From Palaemon carinicauda (taxonomy: Eukaryota > Arthropoda > Malacostraca > Decapoda > Palaemonidae): a stretch of DNA of 64,000 nucleotides. A program made the translations under genes and the position numbers. Below, in pieces: positions 44,395 to 53,899 of this stretch. A model generated the notes under the pieces. That model was given only the letters and a program-made list of their open reading frames with translations, did no database searches and had not been told where the DNA came from. The DNA lies in assembly GCF_036898095.1 (NCBI RefSeq), contig NC_090765.1, positions 29,445,067-29,509,066 on the forward strand, written 5' to 3'. Position 1 is the stretch's first letter, and each line of letters starts with the position of its first letter.

Positions 44395-44807
44395 TAATGA
44401 TACGGGTTTACCCAACTTTATATACACATCGATCTTTAGAATATTCTGTCTGCCTTTTCTTGTTATCCATTGGAATTGAAGCTAGTTTAGTTCGAAGAAC
44501 TCTTTGCCGTAAATATCAGAGCTACTTAGAACTGTATGATATACGATTTACAAGACTAAAGGAGATTCTAGTAACCACTTACTTATGAAAATGTGAACAG
44601 GTTTTGGTACAAAAGACTATTTTGGAACCTATATTTTAAACTTCAATATGCAATATACCATAAAATAATATTTCCATCAATATATTAGTTTGAATTTGAT
44701 GATATTGAACAATATCTTTCAACAGTTATGCCCTTTTTATCCTCACTTTTAATCTCTAGGTTTCAGCAGTTGCTGTCTCCTAGTCTGGAGAACTTGAGCC
44801 ATGCAGT
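44395..44807 (+). promoter_or_regulatory. U2 half of a divergent promoter region
   Basis: Aligns with the U2-proximal part of 14960-15368, including TTTCAGCAGTTGCTGTCTCC about 46 bp before the U2 start. The U1 half is absent. Confidence 0.7.
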
Positions 44808-45006
44808 ATCGCTTCTCGGCCTTTTGGCTAAGATCAAAGTGTAGTATCTGTTCTTATCAGCTTAATATCTGATACGATCCCCATGTGGGATCTACGATAT
44901 TAAACTGATTTTTGGGTCTTGGCGAAGTGCTAGGGGCTTGCTCCACCTTTGCCGCGGATCGGCCCGGTATTGCAGTACCTCCGGGATCGGTCCACTCCCC
45001 CAGGGG
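44808..45006 (+). ncRNA. U2: U2 spliceosomal snRNA, copy 4 (intact)
   Basis: 199 nt identical to copies 2 and 3: ATCGCTTCTCGG start, GTAGTA, Sm site GATTTTTGG and stems III/IV. The proximal promoter block is conserved. It stands alone, having lost its divergent U1 to the RTE fragment and micro-SINE junction. Confidence 0.97.
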
Positions 45007-45286
45007 AGAAAAACAAACATCATAACCAAATGTCCAAAACATTGAATAAATTGCTATAACAGCAACATTCTTTCTAGCTGTTCATCTTTTATAATCTTTA
45101 TTCTCTTTACAAATATACACCATCAACATTAGTTGATAATAAGAATATGGCAAAATACATATACCAATTACTCAAATGTTATATTTTCTCTCTTTTACCT
45201 AATCATTACTGAACTTTTTTAGTAATTTTCCGCCTCATAACTGAGTCTCATTTAAAATATGCAAATATCCATAAATTCATGAGTCC

Positions 45287-45289
<3 letters not shown>

Positions 45290-45320
<31 letters not shown>

Positions 45321-45930
45321 GTTATTGTTGTTGTTGTTGTTGTTGTTGTTGTTACTTGCTAGGCTACAACCCTTGTGCGAAAAGCAGGATGCTATGAGGA
45401 CCAGGGGCTCCAACAAAGAAAATAGCCCAGTGAGGAAAGGAAACAAGGAAAATTAAAATTCATAGGAAGACTAACGACATTGAAATAGATATCTCATATA
45501 TAATCTATAAAAACTTTAATAAAACAAGACAACAGTGTGCCCGAGTGTACCCACAAGCAAGAGGCTATGACACTACCCAAGACTATAGAACAATGATTTG
45601 ATTTTGGAGTGTGCTAGAAGAGCTACTTAGCATAGCTAAAGAGTGTCTTCTACCCTCAACAAAAGGAAAGTGGCCACTATGCAATTACAGTGCAATAACC
45701 CCTTGGGTGAAGAAGATTTGTTTGGTAACCTCAGTGTTGTCAGGTATATGAGGACAGAGGCGAGTAAGTAAAGAATAGGCCATACTATTCGCTGTGCGTT
45801 TGTGTAGGCAAAGGGAAAATGAACCATAACCAGAGATAAGGATCCAATGTAGTACTGTCTGGCCAGTCAAAAGACTATAAGTCCAGTGGTAGTATCTCAA
45901 CGGGTGGCTGTTGCCCTGGCCAACTTACTA
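45290..45930 (-). repeat. Dispersed repeat C, copy 4, with (ATT)n/(GTT)n tail
   Basis: Complete minus-strand copy from the GTTGGCCAGGGCAACAG head (about 45925) to the AAC/AAT microsatellite tail (45290-45353). Poly-Asn in a predicted ORF here is only the microsatellite. Confidence 0.85.
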
Positions 45931-45939
45931 CCTACTGTA

Positions 45940-46022
45940 CAGCATTAGAAGTGCTGTGTCGAGTCCTATCGAGCCTTTAACTCAGTTTCTCATATTCACA
46001 CTGAGTCTATGCTTTGCAAGTT
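45940..46022 (+). pseudogene. Repeat family F, fragment 3, 5' part
   Basis: The GAGCCT...CTCAGTTTCTCATAT...CTATGCTTTGCAAGTT segment matches the reverse complement of 23490-23560. It is separated from its continuation at 48830 by the gag-like insertion. Confidence 0.65.
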
Positions 46023-46107
46023 CAGTTTAGTTCAGGTAGATTGCCCGGAAGTTTTTCCAGACAGGGGCTTTTTGGACAATGTGCCCTAGCCCCAGGTTAT
46101 TTTCCTA

Positions 46108-46235
46108 GCTCTGCCCATAGAGCGATTGTGTCAAAGAAACTTTTATGAGGCACTCATAGTACCCCTAGTTCTACCCATAGAGCTTTGTCTATTGCTCTGC
46201 CCTTAAAGCTTTAACTATTGCTCTGCACTTAGAGC
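46108..46235 (-). other. Cluster of four GCTCT/AGAGC stem-loops
   Basis: Four short hairpins at about 46108-46123, 46167-46184, 46194-46209 and 46220-46235, each with an apical segment related to GGGCAG on the sense strand. The first and fourth have perfect 5-bp stems; the middle two are degenerate. They lie in the 3' region of the second gag-like unit. Confidence 0.6.
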
Positions 46236-46399
46236 ATTAATATTTTTCTTAGCCCGAAGGCCAAGTTGGGTAAGTGGCTCACCCCTGAGCTCTCTTAAAT
46301 CGGTCCCTTTCAGGAGCCGGAAAGAAGAGTTATAGTAAGTAGGAGAGACTGGGAGAGGAGCGAAGGATGTTTTAGTAGAAGAGAAAAAAAGCAGTTTCA

Positions 46400-47760
46400 A
46401 GTATAAGTTCTTATCTCTCCTTGAGGGTTGGGTTTGTCTTTGAACTTTTTTGGAGGAGGGGGAGGATTTGGCGTAAAGTTTGACTGATGACAGGGAAGTT
46501 GAGGAGGGATCAAACCTGGGTGACAAGGTGAATTGTAATGGGAATCATGTCTTGCAAGGACATGGTGTAGAAATGTTGGGAGAGATATGAAGGGAATAGG
46601 GTAGGAGAAGGATTTGGGCAAGGCGTTGGTGCTGGAGCAGTGGGGTTTGGTGCAGGGACAGTGGCTGGACTGATGGCAGTGTTTGGCACAGGAGCAGTGG
46701 ATGGTTTCGGAGGTGGTCTTGTAAGTGCCATTCTTTGCGAATTTTGTTGCTGTGCCGGTGCCTTCTTTGCAGTGGTAGGAGTGGGGGTCTCCACTGCCTC
46801 CAGCCTCTTGAGATGCTCTGGAGTGTAGTGAGGCCTGGCACAGTTGGCACACCTAGGCAGGGTGTCCCTTCCTGTGTTGTGCACATCAATGCAATCTTGC
46901 GATGAGTGCTTGCCGCTGGAGACCTCACAGACCGGTCGGCTCCTACAGCCGGACTTTTGGTGACCAAAACGCTGGCAATTGAAGCAGCGGAGTGGATCTT
47001 TTTACGAGGTCTCTTAAGAGGAAAGTCCCCCACTGTCCAAGGTCGAAGGACGGTGGTATGGGTCCTACGAAGTTGGCGATGACTGTCCAACTTCCGTTAG
47101 ACTTGGTCAATGTTCCTGCAGTCGGTTGGTGACTCAGTGGAGGCAAGTAGGTTGTTAGGTAGGTGGGTGCTTTGCTTTCTTCTCTTTGGCAGCAGGTGGG
47201 CCTGGGGAAGGTGCAGAGGTGGCTGGCATATGTGTGGTGGTTGGTTGTTCCTTGGGTGCAGCTTCTGGGGGCTGTGGTTGGTTTCTTTGGGTGCAGCTTC
47301 TGGGGGTTGAACGGAAGCCAGTACTCTTGCAGACACTTTGCACAGCAACGCTCTCAGTAGTGGGGTCGTTCTGTAGGTGGCGTGCAGAGGTAGGCAGTTT
47401 TTGAGAGCTGGTGGGGTGTTGAGAAAATACTGGTATTCGGATCTTTGTAAATTGGCGCAGTCATATCCGAGTATTTTGGTCTAGTCTCCTGCTCCTTGAA
47501 GAAGGGGATATATGTGATGGTGAGGACGAAGCAGTCAGAGCACTTGCATTTAAGGTTGTGGTGTTACATCCCTGGGTCATGTGGCACAAAACCATCATGA
47601 TTGATTAGATCCTCTCTGTAAGTAGAGTACCATTTGCAGTCCTTGCAGTTGGGACTTGAGATATCATCTGAATATAGTCTTCTGCAGTGGCAGAGCCATT
47701 CAGGATATAGGTCCCAAGCAAAGTCCTTTAGCCGTTTAAATGACACAAACATAATGGCTG
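46400..47760 (-). pseudogene. Gag-like (ORF1-like) unit G9
   Basis: Starts near ATG 47752 (M-F-V-S-F-K-R-L-K-D-F). It has a Cys-containing N-terminus (C-H-C-R-R, C-K-D-C), a Pro/Gln-rich linker with K-R-R-K, and F-V-G-P-I-P-P-S-F-D-L-G-Q-W-G-T-F near 47040. Knuckle remnants follow in another frame, then C-A-N-C-A-R-P-H near 46850 and a Pro/Ala-rich tail. At least three frameshifts. Confidence 0.72.
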
Positions 47761-47869
47761 AGGAATCCTGGCTGAGTTAGGAAATCCAGAGTTGGCAGGG
47801 GAGACTGGTGTCCCCTGTGCTGGCAAAAGAGATGTCTTTCCTGGTCGAGAGCCGAAATGAGACTGATTT

Positions 47870-48829
47870 GCAAGTTGCTTTGTTGCTTACAGATTGTCCA
47901 GTCTACATAGACTGAACACGGGCTCTTGCGTTGGCAGCCCGTCGAGCAGGCTCCCGGCTCACGAGAAACCTGCTCTAGTTTTCTGGAGCTCTTTTAAGAG
48001 CATACTATTCTTAACAGGCAAGAGTGTTGACTACAACAAAATATATTGCAGGGCCACACCACTCTCACATGATTGATTGCGGAGCTGCTCAGCTCCTTGA
48101 GCATAGCTGCGGTTGCGACCGCTCAGCCCCAACAGCATAGCCGCAGAAGTTTTCATCCACCTAGCCTTGCAACCACTCAGCACCTTGAGTATGGTTGCAA
48201 GTGCGGTCGCTCAGCACCAAGAGCACGACCGTCTGTGGACCAAGAAAACTCAGTCCAATTGGAACCGAAGTGAAAAATTTTAGTAGTCGGTAAAAGTATT
48301 GACAGTAGTAAGTTCCAGTGAGATGAAAGACTGGGAGAGGAGAGCAGGATCTAAGTAATAGAGTAAAGGAGCAGTTTAAAGCATAGGTGCTTATCCCTGC
48401 TCAAGAGGCAGTGTAACTAAGGTGGAGAGGAGGGATTGAACGTTACTATCAGGAGTCTTAAAAAGGGAAAAGACTTTAATTTTGAGCTGTGCTATTAAGG
48501 GGCCAGCTTTTCCGGTGGCAAGTATTCAACTTGGGCAATGATGGAGGGGATTGAATGAGGGGAGGGAGGGTTCTGAATAGGATTGGGATTAGGCTCAGGG
48601 ATGGACACAGGAGCAGCAGGTTTCCTCTGCGGCTTTGGTTGTGTCGTTGTTGTGGTCTCTGCAGTAGGGTTGGAGGCTTACTGAGGCTTCAGTCTTTTTA
48701 GGCGTTCTGGACACCTTTTGTTCCATGCATGATGTGGTTGGGAACAATTGGGGCACTTTGCCTGGGTTTCTCTTCCTTCATTGTGAGCGTCAATGCAGGT
48801 TTGCGTTGGATGGTTTCCTCTGCCGACTA
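47870..48829 (-). pseudogene. Gag-like unit G10: C-terminal remnant plus 3' region
   Basis: Only the zinc-knuckle end and the H-H-A-W-N-K-R-C-P-E-type motif (about 48700-48750, out of frame) remain, followed by a Pro-rich tail. The 3' region holds four stem-loops. The best, 48166-48201, has a 9-bp outer stem CTTGCAACC/GGTTGCAAG and inner ACTC/GAGT. 48204-48231 has CGGTC/GACCG and inner GCTC/GAGC. Confidence 0.7.
48083..48231 (-). other. Four-hairpin array (best example of the stem-loop family)
   Basis: Hairpins at 48083-48108, 48114-48145, 48166-48201 and 48204-48231. Each has an outer stem whose sequence differs but stays complementary, a dinucleotide bulge (AT or AC, plus strand 3' side), an inner GCTC/GAGC or ACTC/GAGT stem, and an AGCNCC-type loop. 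Confidence 0.72.
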
Positions 48830-50700
48830 TTTGCAAGTTGATACACTGGCCCTAGAACAGACCAGACATACTCTCTTAAGTGATATAGGTGGAGTTGTAT
48901 GTAATTGTATGTCGAGAGCTAAACTCTTCGGGAATCCACTAATTGAAGGTCTAGGAAGAATGGTTTTTAGTAACGCATTTCCCACTGATGGTAAAATAGC
49001 TGAAATGCCCATGTCATTTTTTTTGCACGATGTACTGACATCCACCGCGACTGTTAGACATTGTAAGTTGCCTGACCACTCAAAATGTGCCGAATGGACA
49101 CTTCTTGTAAAAGGGGTCAGTATTAGATTTTCATATACAAAAGTCACTGGTTTTTAAGACAATTGCCAAAAAACAAATTCAGCATGTTGCACATTACAAT
49201 TATTTTATTGTACAAAACTGCAATATATGTATATTTTCTTTTTTGTTTTGGAAAACAGTACAGTATTTTCTGATGGCATGTTATTTTACTGTTGATCCTG
49301 CTTGCTCTGACCTCGACAGTACAACAGTATGATTTTCAATGTTTTAACATTGAAAATCATACTGTTGTACTGTCGAGGTCAGTACTTGAAGTGGTTTTTA
49401 ATAGCGTTGGGTAGCCAGTGTTATATGCAACACTACATCAGGAAAATCGTTAACAGGTAAGTTTTACCATAACATTCATTTTTATCATTTAGTTACCAGT
49501 TTTATATGAATTGTATGTATAACATGAACTCTACAACTGCAGTTGGCGATATAAATTTCACTCATTTTGAAAAAAGAAAAAATCCGAAACTGATGATGGT
49601 CGTGTCAAAATCCTTCTGGCAGCAAAAGAATTGGATGATTCTTCCATCATCTCATGAATAAACATGCACAGCAGGTTATTCAAATACAATCAAAAGCCTG
49701 TTATTCTGAGGTCCAAGCGATCAATGAAAACTAATAGTGAGCCAGTTTCTCAAATAGGTTGAAAAGGAAGAAAGCAGTTATAGATAATAAGAGGCCCAGA
49801 GAAAACAAGAAAAGTAAGAGTTGCAGCATCAATGACATAGAAGGGAAATATGTCGTCTGCGACAGAGCAAGAGAGAGTAGTAGTGGTGGAAATTGGGTGG
49901 TGTATAAAATCTTTGTCTAACAGAGCAGCATTATTCATTAAAGCTTACAACTTTTTGAAGGATAAAGTTATGGCAAGATGTGTTTTTCTGGATAGGCCTA
50001 CAGCTGGTATGTGTTTGTTGCATATCAATTGTCACGAGAATTGCTTGGAGCAATATATTATCTGAAAATGTCGATCTATAAATTTGGCAGCCAAAATTGA
50101 TTTTAGCAGCCAACATGTGTATGGTAGTGTCGATCTAAAATGTAACTGTTACAGTGATACTCCCATTCATTATTTCATCAATACTAACTAGGAGAGAGAT
50201 CAGCATATAGATAACAGGCATACCAAGGTCCTTCTACTCAAGTATTTAAGGGACACAATCTGTTCCACTTATCTTGATGACAAACGAAATTCACAGATGG
50301 TTTATCCCAGGTCTCCTGCGCAGTAACATCACAGAGACTTTGTGCTCATCTGAAAAGTATGGTCCACAGAATTGTGTACTGAATCTACTCCATGAATAGA
50401 AGAGTTATGAGTTTGGCCTAGATACAACATTTAGCACAAGTGAGGTTGCTAGTCTTTCAGCGGACTGTTACAGATCATGTAGCCCACAACAGGAGATGAA
50501 GTTTTTGAAGAACTTGTATCTAAACACCAGCAACATCAAAACTAATGAATGGTTCGTGAAGTTTGGCAGAGAGTTTCACTTTTTGACTGTATCTTGACAC
50601 AAACTGCACATAACTTTTCGAGATTAAGATTGCTATACAATCCTATATTAAACCTCCCAAGGTTGTTGCATGAATCATTTAGATGACTAGACAGAAAGAA
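48830..50700 (+). pseudogene. Repeat family F, fragment 3, main part (unknown protein remnant)
   Basis: Continues family F after the gag insertion. Coding-like blocks include K-I-A-E-M-P-M-S-F near 49000, A-A-K-E-L-D-D-S-S-I-I near 49620, C-N-C-Y-S-D-T-P-I-H-Y-F near 50140, and D-N-R-H-T-K-V-L-L-L-K-Y-L-R-D-T-I near 50210, separated by AT-rich spacers and stops. A computed ORF (48729-49157) starts inside the gag insertion, so its first third is not native. Function unknown. Confidence 0.55.
49307..49382. repeat. Perfect palindrome, 37-bp arms, 2-bp centre
   Basis: 76 bp, from CTGACCTCGACAG to its exact complement, centred on TT at 49344-49345. The homologous site in family F copy 2 (about 22990-23030) has only one arm, so the other arm is a new inverted duplication. 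Confidence 0.92.
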
Positions 50701-50729
50701 TCAGAAGCCTAATGGAATCTCCTTAAGCA

Positions 50730-52920
50730 TGAGAACGATCACACACACACCTAGGTTGACTGGACCTTGTCTCCAGTCAAAGGCGTTCTGCTTCAAGGTC
50801 TTAGCCCCCAAGGGGTGTAGACTCAACCGGTGCAGTCTGAGCCTCGCAAGATATCAGCCCAAGAGAATCTGCATTTTAAGAGTTTTTCTCTGCCCTGAGA
50901 AATCTTTTCTTTTTTATTATTATTAGCAAACTCATGTGCAATAGAATCAGCTCACTCAAGACGCAGACACAACCACCACCAAGCCTTTATAAAGGATGTG
51001 CAGTCGTTCAGCCCAGAGAGCATAACTTCGGGGAGGGAGGTGCAGTCACTCAGCCCCAAGAGCATGACTGCTAGGAGGACCAAAAACCAGGCCCAAACTG
51101 GATCCGAAATTAAGAGTTTTAGTGGTAGAGAAAGTAGCAATAGCAGCAAGTCTCTGTGAGTAGGAGAGACTGGGAGAGGAGGGAAGGATCTTTAGTAGTA
51201 GAGAAAAGGAGCAGTTTTAAGCATAGTCGCATATCCTTGCTCAGGGGGGGGGGGGATACTTGGGAGGAAAGGAGGGTTGAATGATGTAGGAAGGAGTCTA
51301 TACAAGGGACCAAACTTGAGCTACAATCTGGAAAATTAATGGGATCAGCTTTTCAAGGGGCAAGGATTCAACTTGGGAGATAAGGGTGTAGGTTGAAGGG
51401 GGTGGGGGGGAGCTTGAATAGGATCAGGATTGGTGACTGGATAGGAGCCTTAACAGGAGTGGGAGCGGTAACTGGAGTAGGTGGTTGGTGGATGTCGTTG
51501 GGGTCTGGAACATGGAGCCCTTTGGGGCTGTGGTAGGTGGGACGGTGTTCAGTGCTTCCAATCTCCTAACTCGCTCTGGACACTTCGAGTTCCAGGCGTG
51601 GTGGGGAACTTTGGATGGGTCTCTAGCCCATTCTTGTATGCATTAATGCATTCTTAAGTAGGATGCTGGCAGCTGCAGACTCCACAGACCGTTCGGCTTC
51701 TTCAGTCAGTCTTGTGGTGGCCAAATGTTTGGCAGTTAAAGCAGTGTAGAGGCTCAACTTCTAAGTCCACTATGGGGAAAATCCCCCATTAGTCCAAGGT
51801 CTAATGATGTTGGAATTTTCCAAGGTTACTATGACTCTCCTGGTGGGTTGTTTGTGGCTGCCCCGACAACGTACTACATGATGGATGTTGCTGCAGTCAG
51901 TGATTAAAGACAGCGGCATATTGGTGGGGAAGTCAGAAACAACTGCCATTCTTAATTTCTTAACTGTATCCAAATAGGTCAATGAGACTTCCTTCTGAAG
52001 ACATCTGGAATTTTCCTGGTCTTCTGGGGTGATGATCAAGTCACCTTAAGATTGGTTCTGGCTTTGATCTTGATGTTTTGGTTCGTTGTTGCAATGACAG
52101 TCACCGCTGCATAGGAGGATCAACATTTCGCAGATGGTAGCTTGAATTTGGCGGCTGCTTCGGATCAAGTAAGCAGGACATGGCTCTGGGTCAGGTTCTA
52201 CTGCAGGGGTGAGAGTGGAAGTGGCATCTGCAAGGAGTTGAGTCTGGCACCTGGAGCAGTTGCATTCTGACAGATGTGACTGCCAGATCAGGTGCCTGGG
52301 TGTCAGTGGATGGATCCATGGCTGAAATTGGGGGGCTGGAATGGGATGAGGGTGCTGGAGAGGAGTCCTGGGATGAGATATTTTAAGGTGATATGCTTGT
52401 TCTGCCTTTTCTCCTCTTCACAGTGGGAGGCTGCACTGGAGTGGGAGAGGAGACAAGAACGGTGGGAGGCCCTCTTGAAGTGACGTTATAAGCACGAGGA
52501 GAGGTGTAGAGAAGTGTTTTCAAGGTGGTTGAGTTGTCCAGGGCTTCTAACATCCTATCAAGTTCACCAGGAGTATGGAAGTCAGCAATGACAGTAGGAG
52601 TTGGCTTCAGTGGTAGGGCTTCTTTGTACAATGGGGGCTCCCTGTTTCTTCTAGTCGTAAGGCGGTACATGAAGTCAGGGTACAGATTGCTCAAGTCACA
52701 TCTGCACCATAATTTGTGTTCAACAAAGCCATTTTTGTATTGATTAGCTTATCCCAGCTCATCAGCTAAGAAGAAGGCATTAACAACAGTGGCTACTCGG
52801 TGTTTGTGTATGCTGTGCATTTCTCACAGTCATTGCAAAGGGCTTGGCAGTGGAGGTGGTGCTTGTCATAGCAGAAACTTGCTGAAGGTGCTTGTCTGTT
52901 ATTCAACAGTTGACTGAAAA
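50730..52920 (-). pseudogene. Gag-like (ORF1-like) unit G11 with 3' region
   Basis: Minus strand: a Cys-rich N-terminus (C-N-D-C-E-K-C near 52830), then 52694-52383 with Y-R-L-T-T-R-R-N-R-E-P-P-L-Y and a V-K-R-R-K-G basic patch. A cysteine cluster lies near 52260, R-G-S-H-K-Q-P-T-R-R-V near 51850, and knuckle remnants near 51730. A Pro-rich tail and a 3' region end near 50730 with the stem-loop at 51042-51071 (GCAGTC/GACTGC, inner ACTC and GAGC, one mismatch). Multiple frameshifts. Confidence 0.72.
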
Positions 52921-53899
52921 GCTGAAAATTTCAGCCCAGGAGAAAAGTGGACTCCTGGAGAAAAGAGCTAGTGGAGTCTAATGTCGACAATCAGGTGGTG
53001 TTTGTCATGTGGTACAAATGCTGGAATGGTGTAACTTGGGAGACATAGACGATAGTGAACTGAGACTACGCTGAGTTCAGCCCAACTTTTCTGAAGACTG
53101 GTCATGATTGTGCAAAGATGCCTTTGGACTACATTTAATCAATCAGAAATCCATTTAGTGCTGGAATTAGATTTCAGAAATCACTACTGGCACTGAAGTA
53201 ACACAAGAAGCTGTTAACAGATTACTCTAATGCCCGAAAAGTGTTGAGAAAAGTTATAAAGATTTTGTTAAAACTGCAAGACTTTTTTTTTTTATTTCTA
53301 CTCGGTTAACAGCATAGAAATCAATGGTGAAAAAGGATGCCGCAGAAACAGTTAGGTAAATTGACTATGTTAGAGGAAGAGGGTAGCCTACAGCATACTA
53401 GAACTCCTGAAGTATGAATTGACTTCCTCATCAGTGGTTGTAAGTATGGCATCAAATTGAAGAAGCCCAATAAAGCCTCCTTAATCTGGGAACTGGTCAG
53501 TCAACTTTCACAGGAGATGAGGAATGTAAAGACTGATGCTTAGATGACTTCGTGGCACTTAAGCAAAACCTACCGATGAATAGACATTTTTTTATGTTCA
53601 TAAAAGTATTAATCAAGCAATTAGAACAAAGAGAAGCTTTAGAACAAATCACTATGACCATTAGGTCTGACAATTGGAAACCGTGTCGTTCTTGCAATGT
53701 TCTGGAGATATCATCACCATCATCTCCACCTATGCTCAGTCAGGTTTCACCAGTTGCCTCTATCTTGAGCTCTTAAATCATTACTTCTCCATTCATCATC
53801 TCCTACTTCATGCTTCATAGGCCTCAGTCATTTAGGCCTATATCTTCCAACTCTTCTAATGTCTTGTGGAGCCCAGTTAAACATTTGCTGAACTAATCT
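52921..53899. other. Unassigned sequence
   Basis: AT-rich, with a short ORF at 53552-53776 (74 codons, no recognisable domain). No repeat family from this window is recognised here. Confidence 0.35.

Larger units (their letters stand above)
46023..48829 (-). mobile_element. Gag-like dimer inserted into family F with a 10-bp duplication
   Basis: 2,807 bp flanked by TTTGCAAGTT at 46013-46022 and 48830-48839. On the minus strand: a gag-like C-terminal part (48829-48540), its 3' region with four stem-loops (48083-48231), a U1-like leader (47807-47830), then a second gag-like unit (47760-46400) with its own 3' region. The first unit is 5'-truncated. A direct duplication plus 5' truncation indicates retrotransposition of one RNA spanning two tandem units. 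Family F copy 2 shows the empty site. Confidence 0.85.

Noticed and set aside
45252..45446. ORF with a long poly-Asn run
   Set aside because: It is the (ATT)n/(GTT)n tail of repeat C copy 4 read in antisense, not a protein.
48729..49157. 142-codon ORF as a host gene
   Set aside because: Its start and first third lie in the gag-like insertion; the rest is family F. It is a fusion created by the insertion junction.
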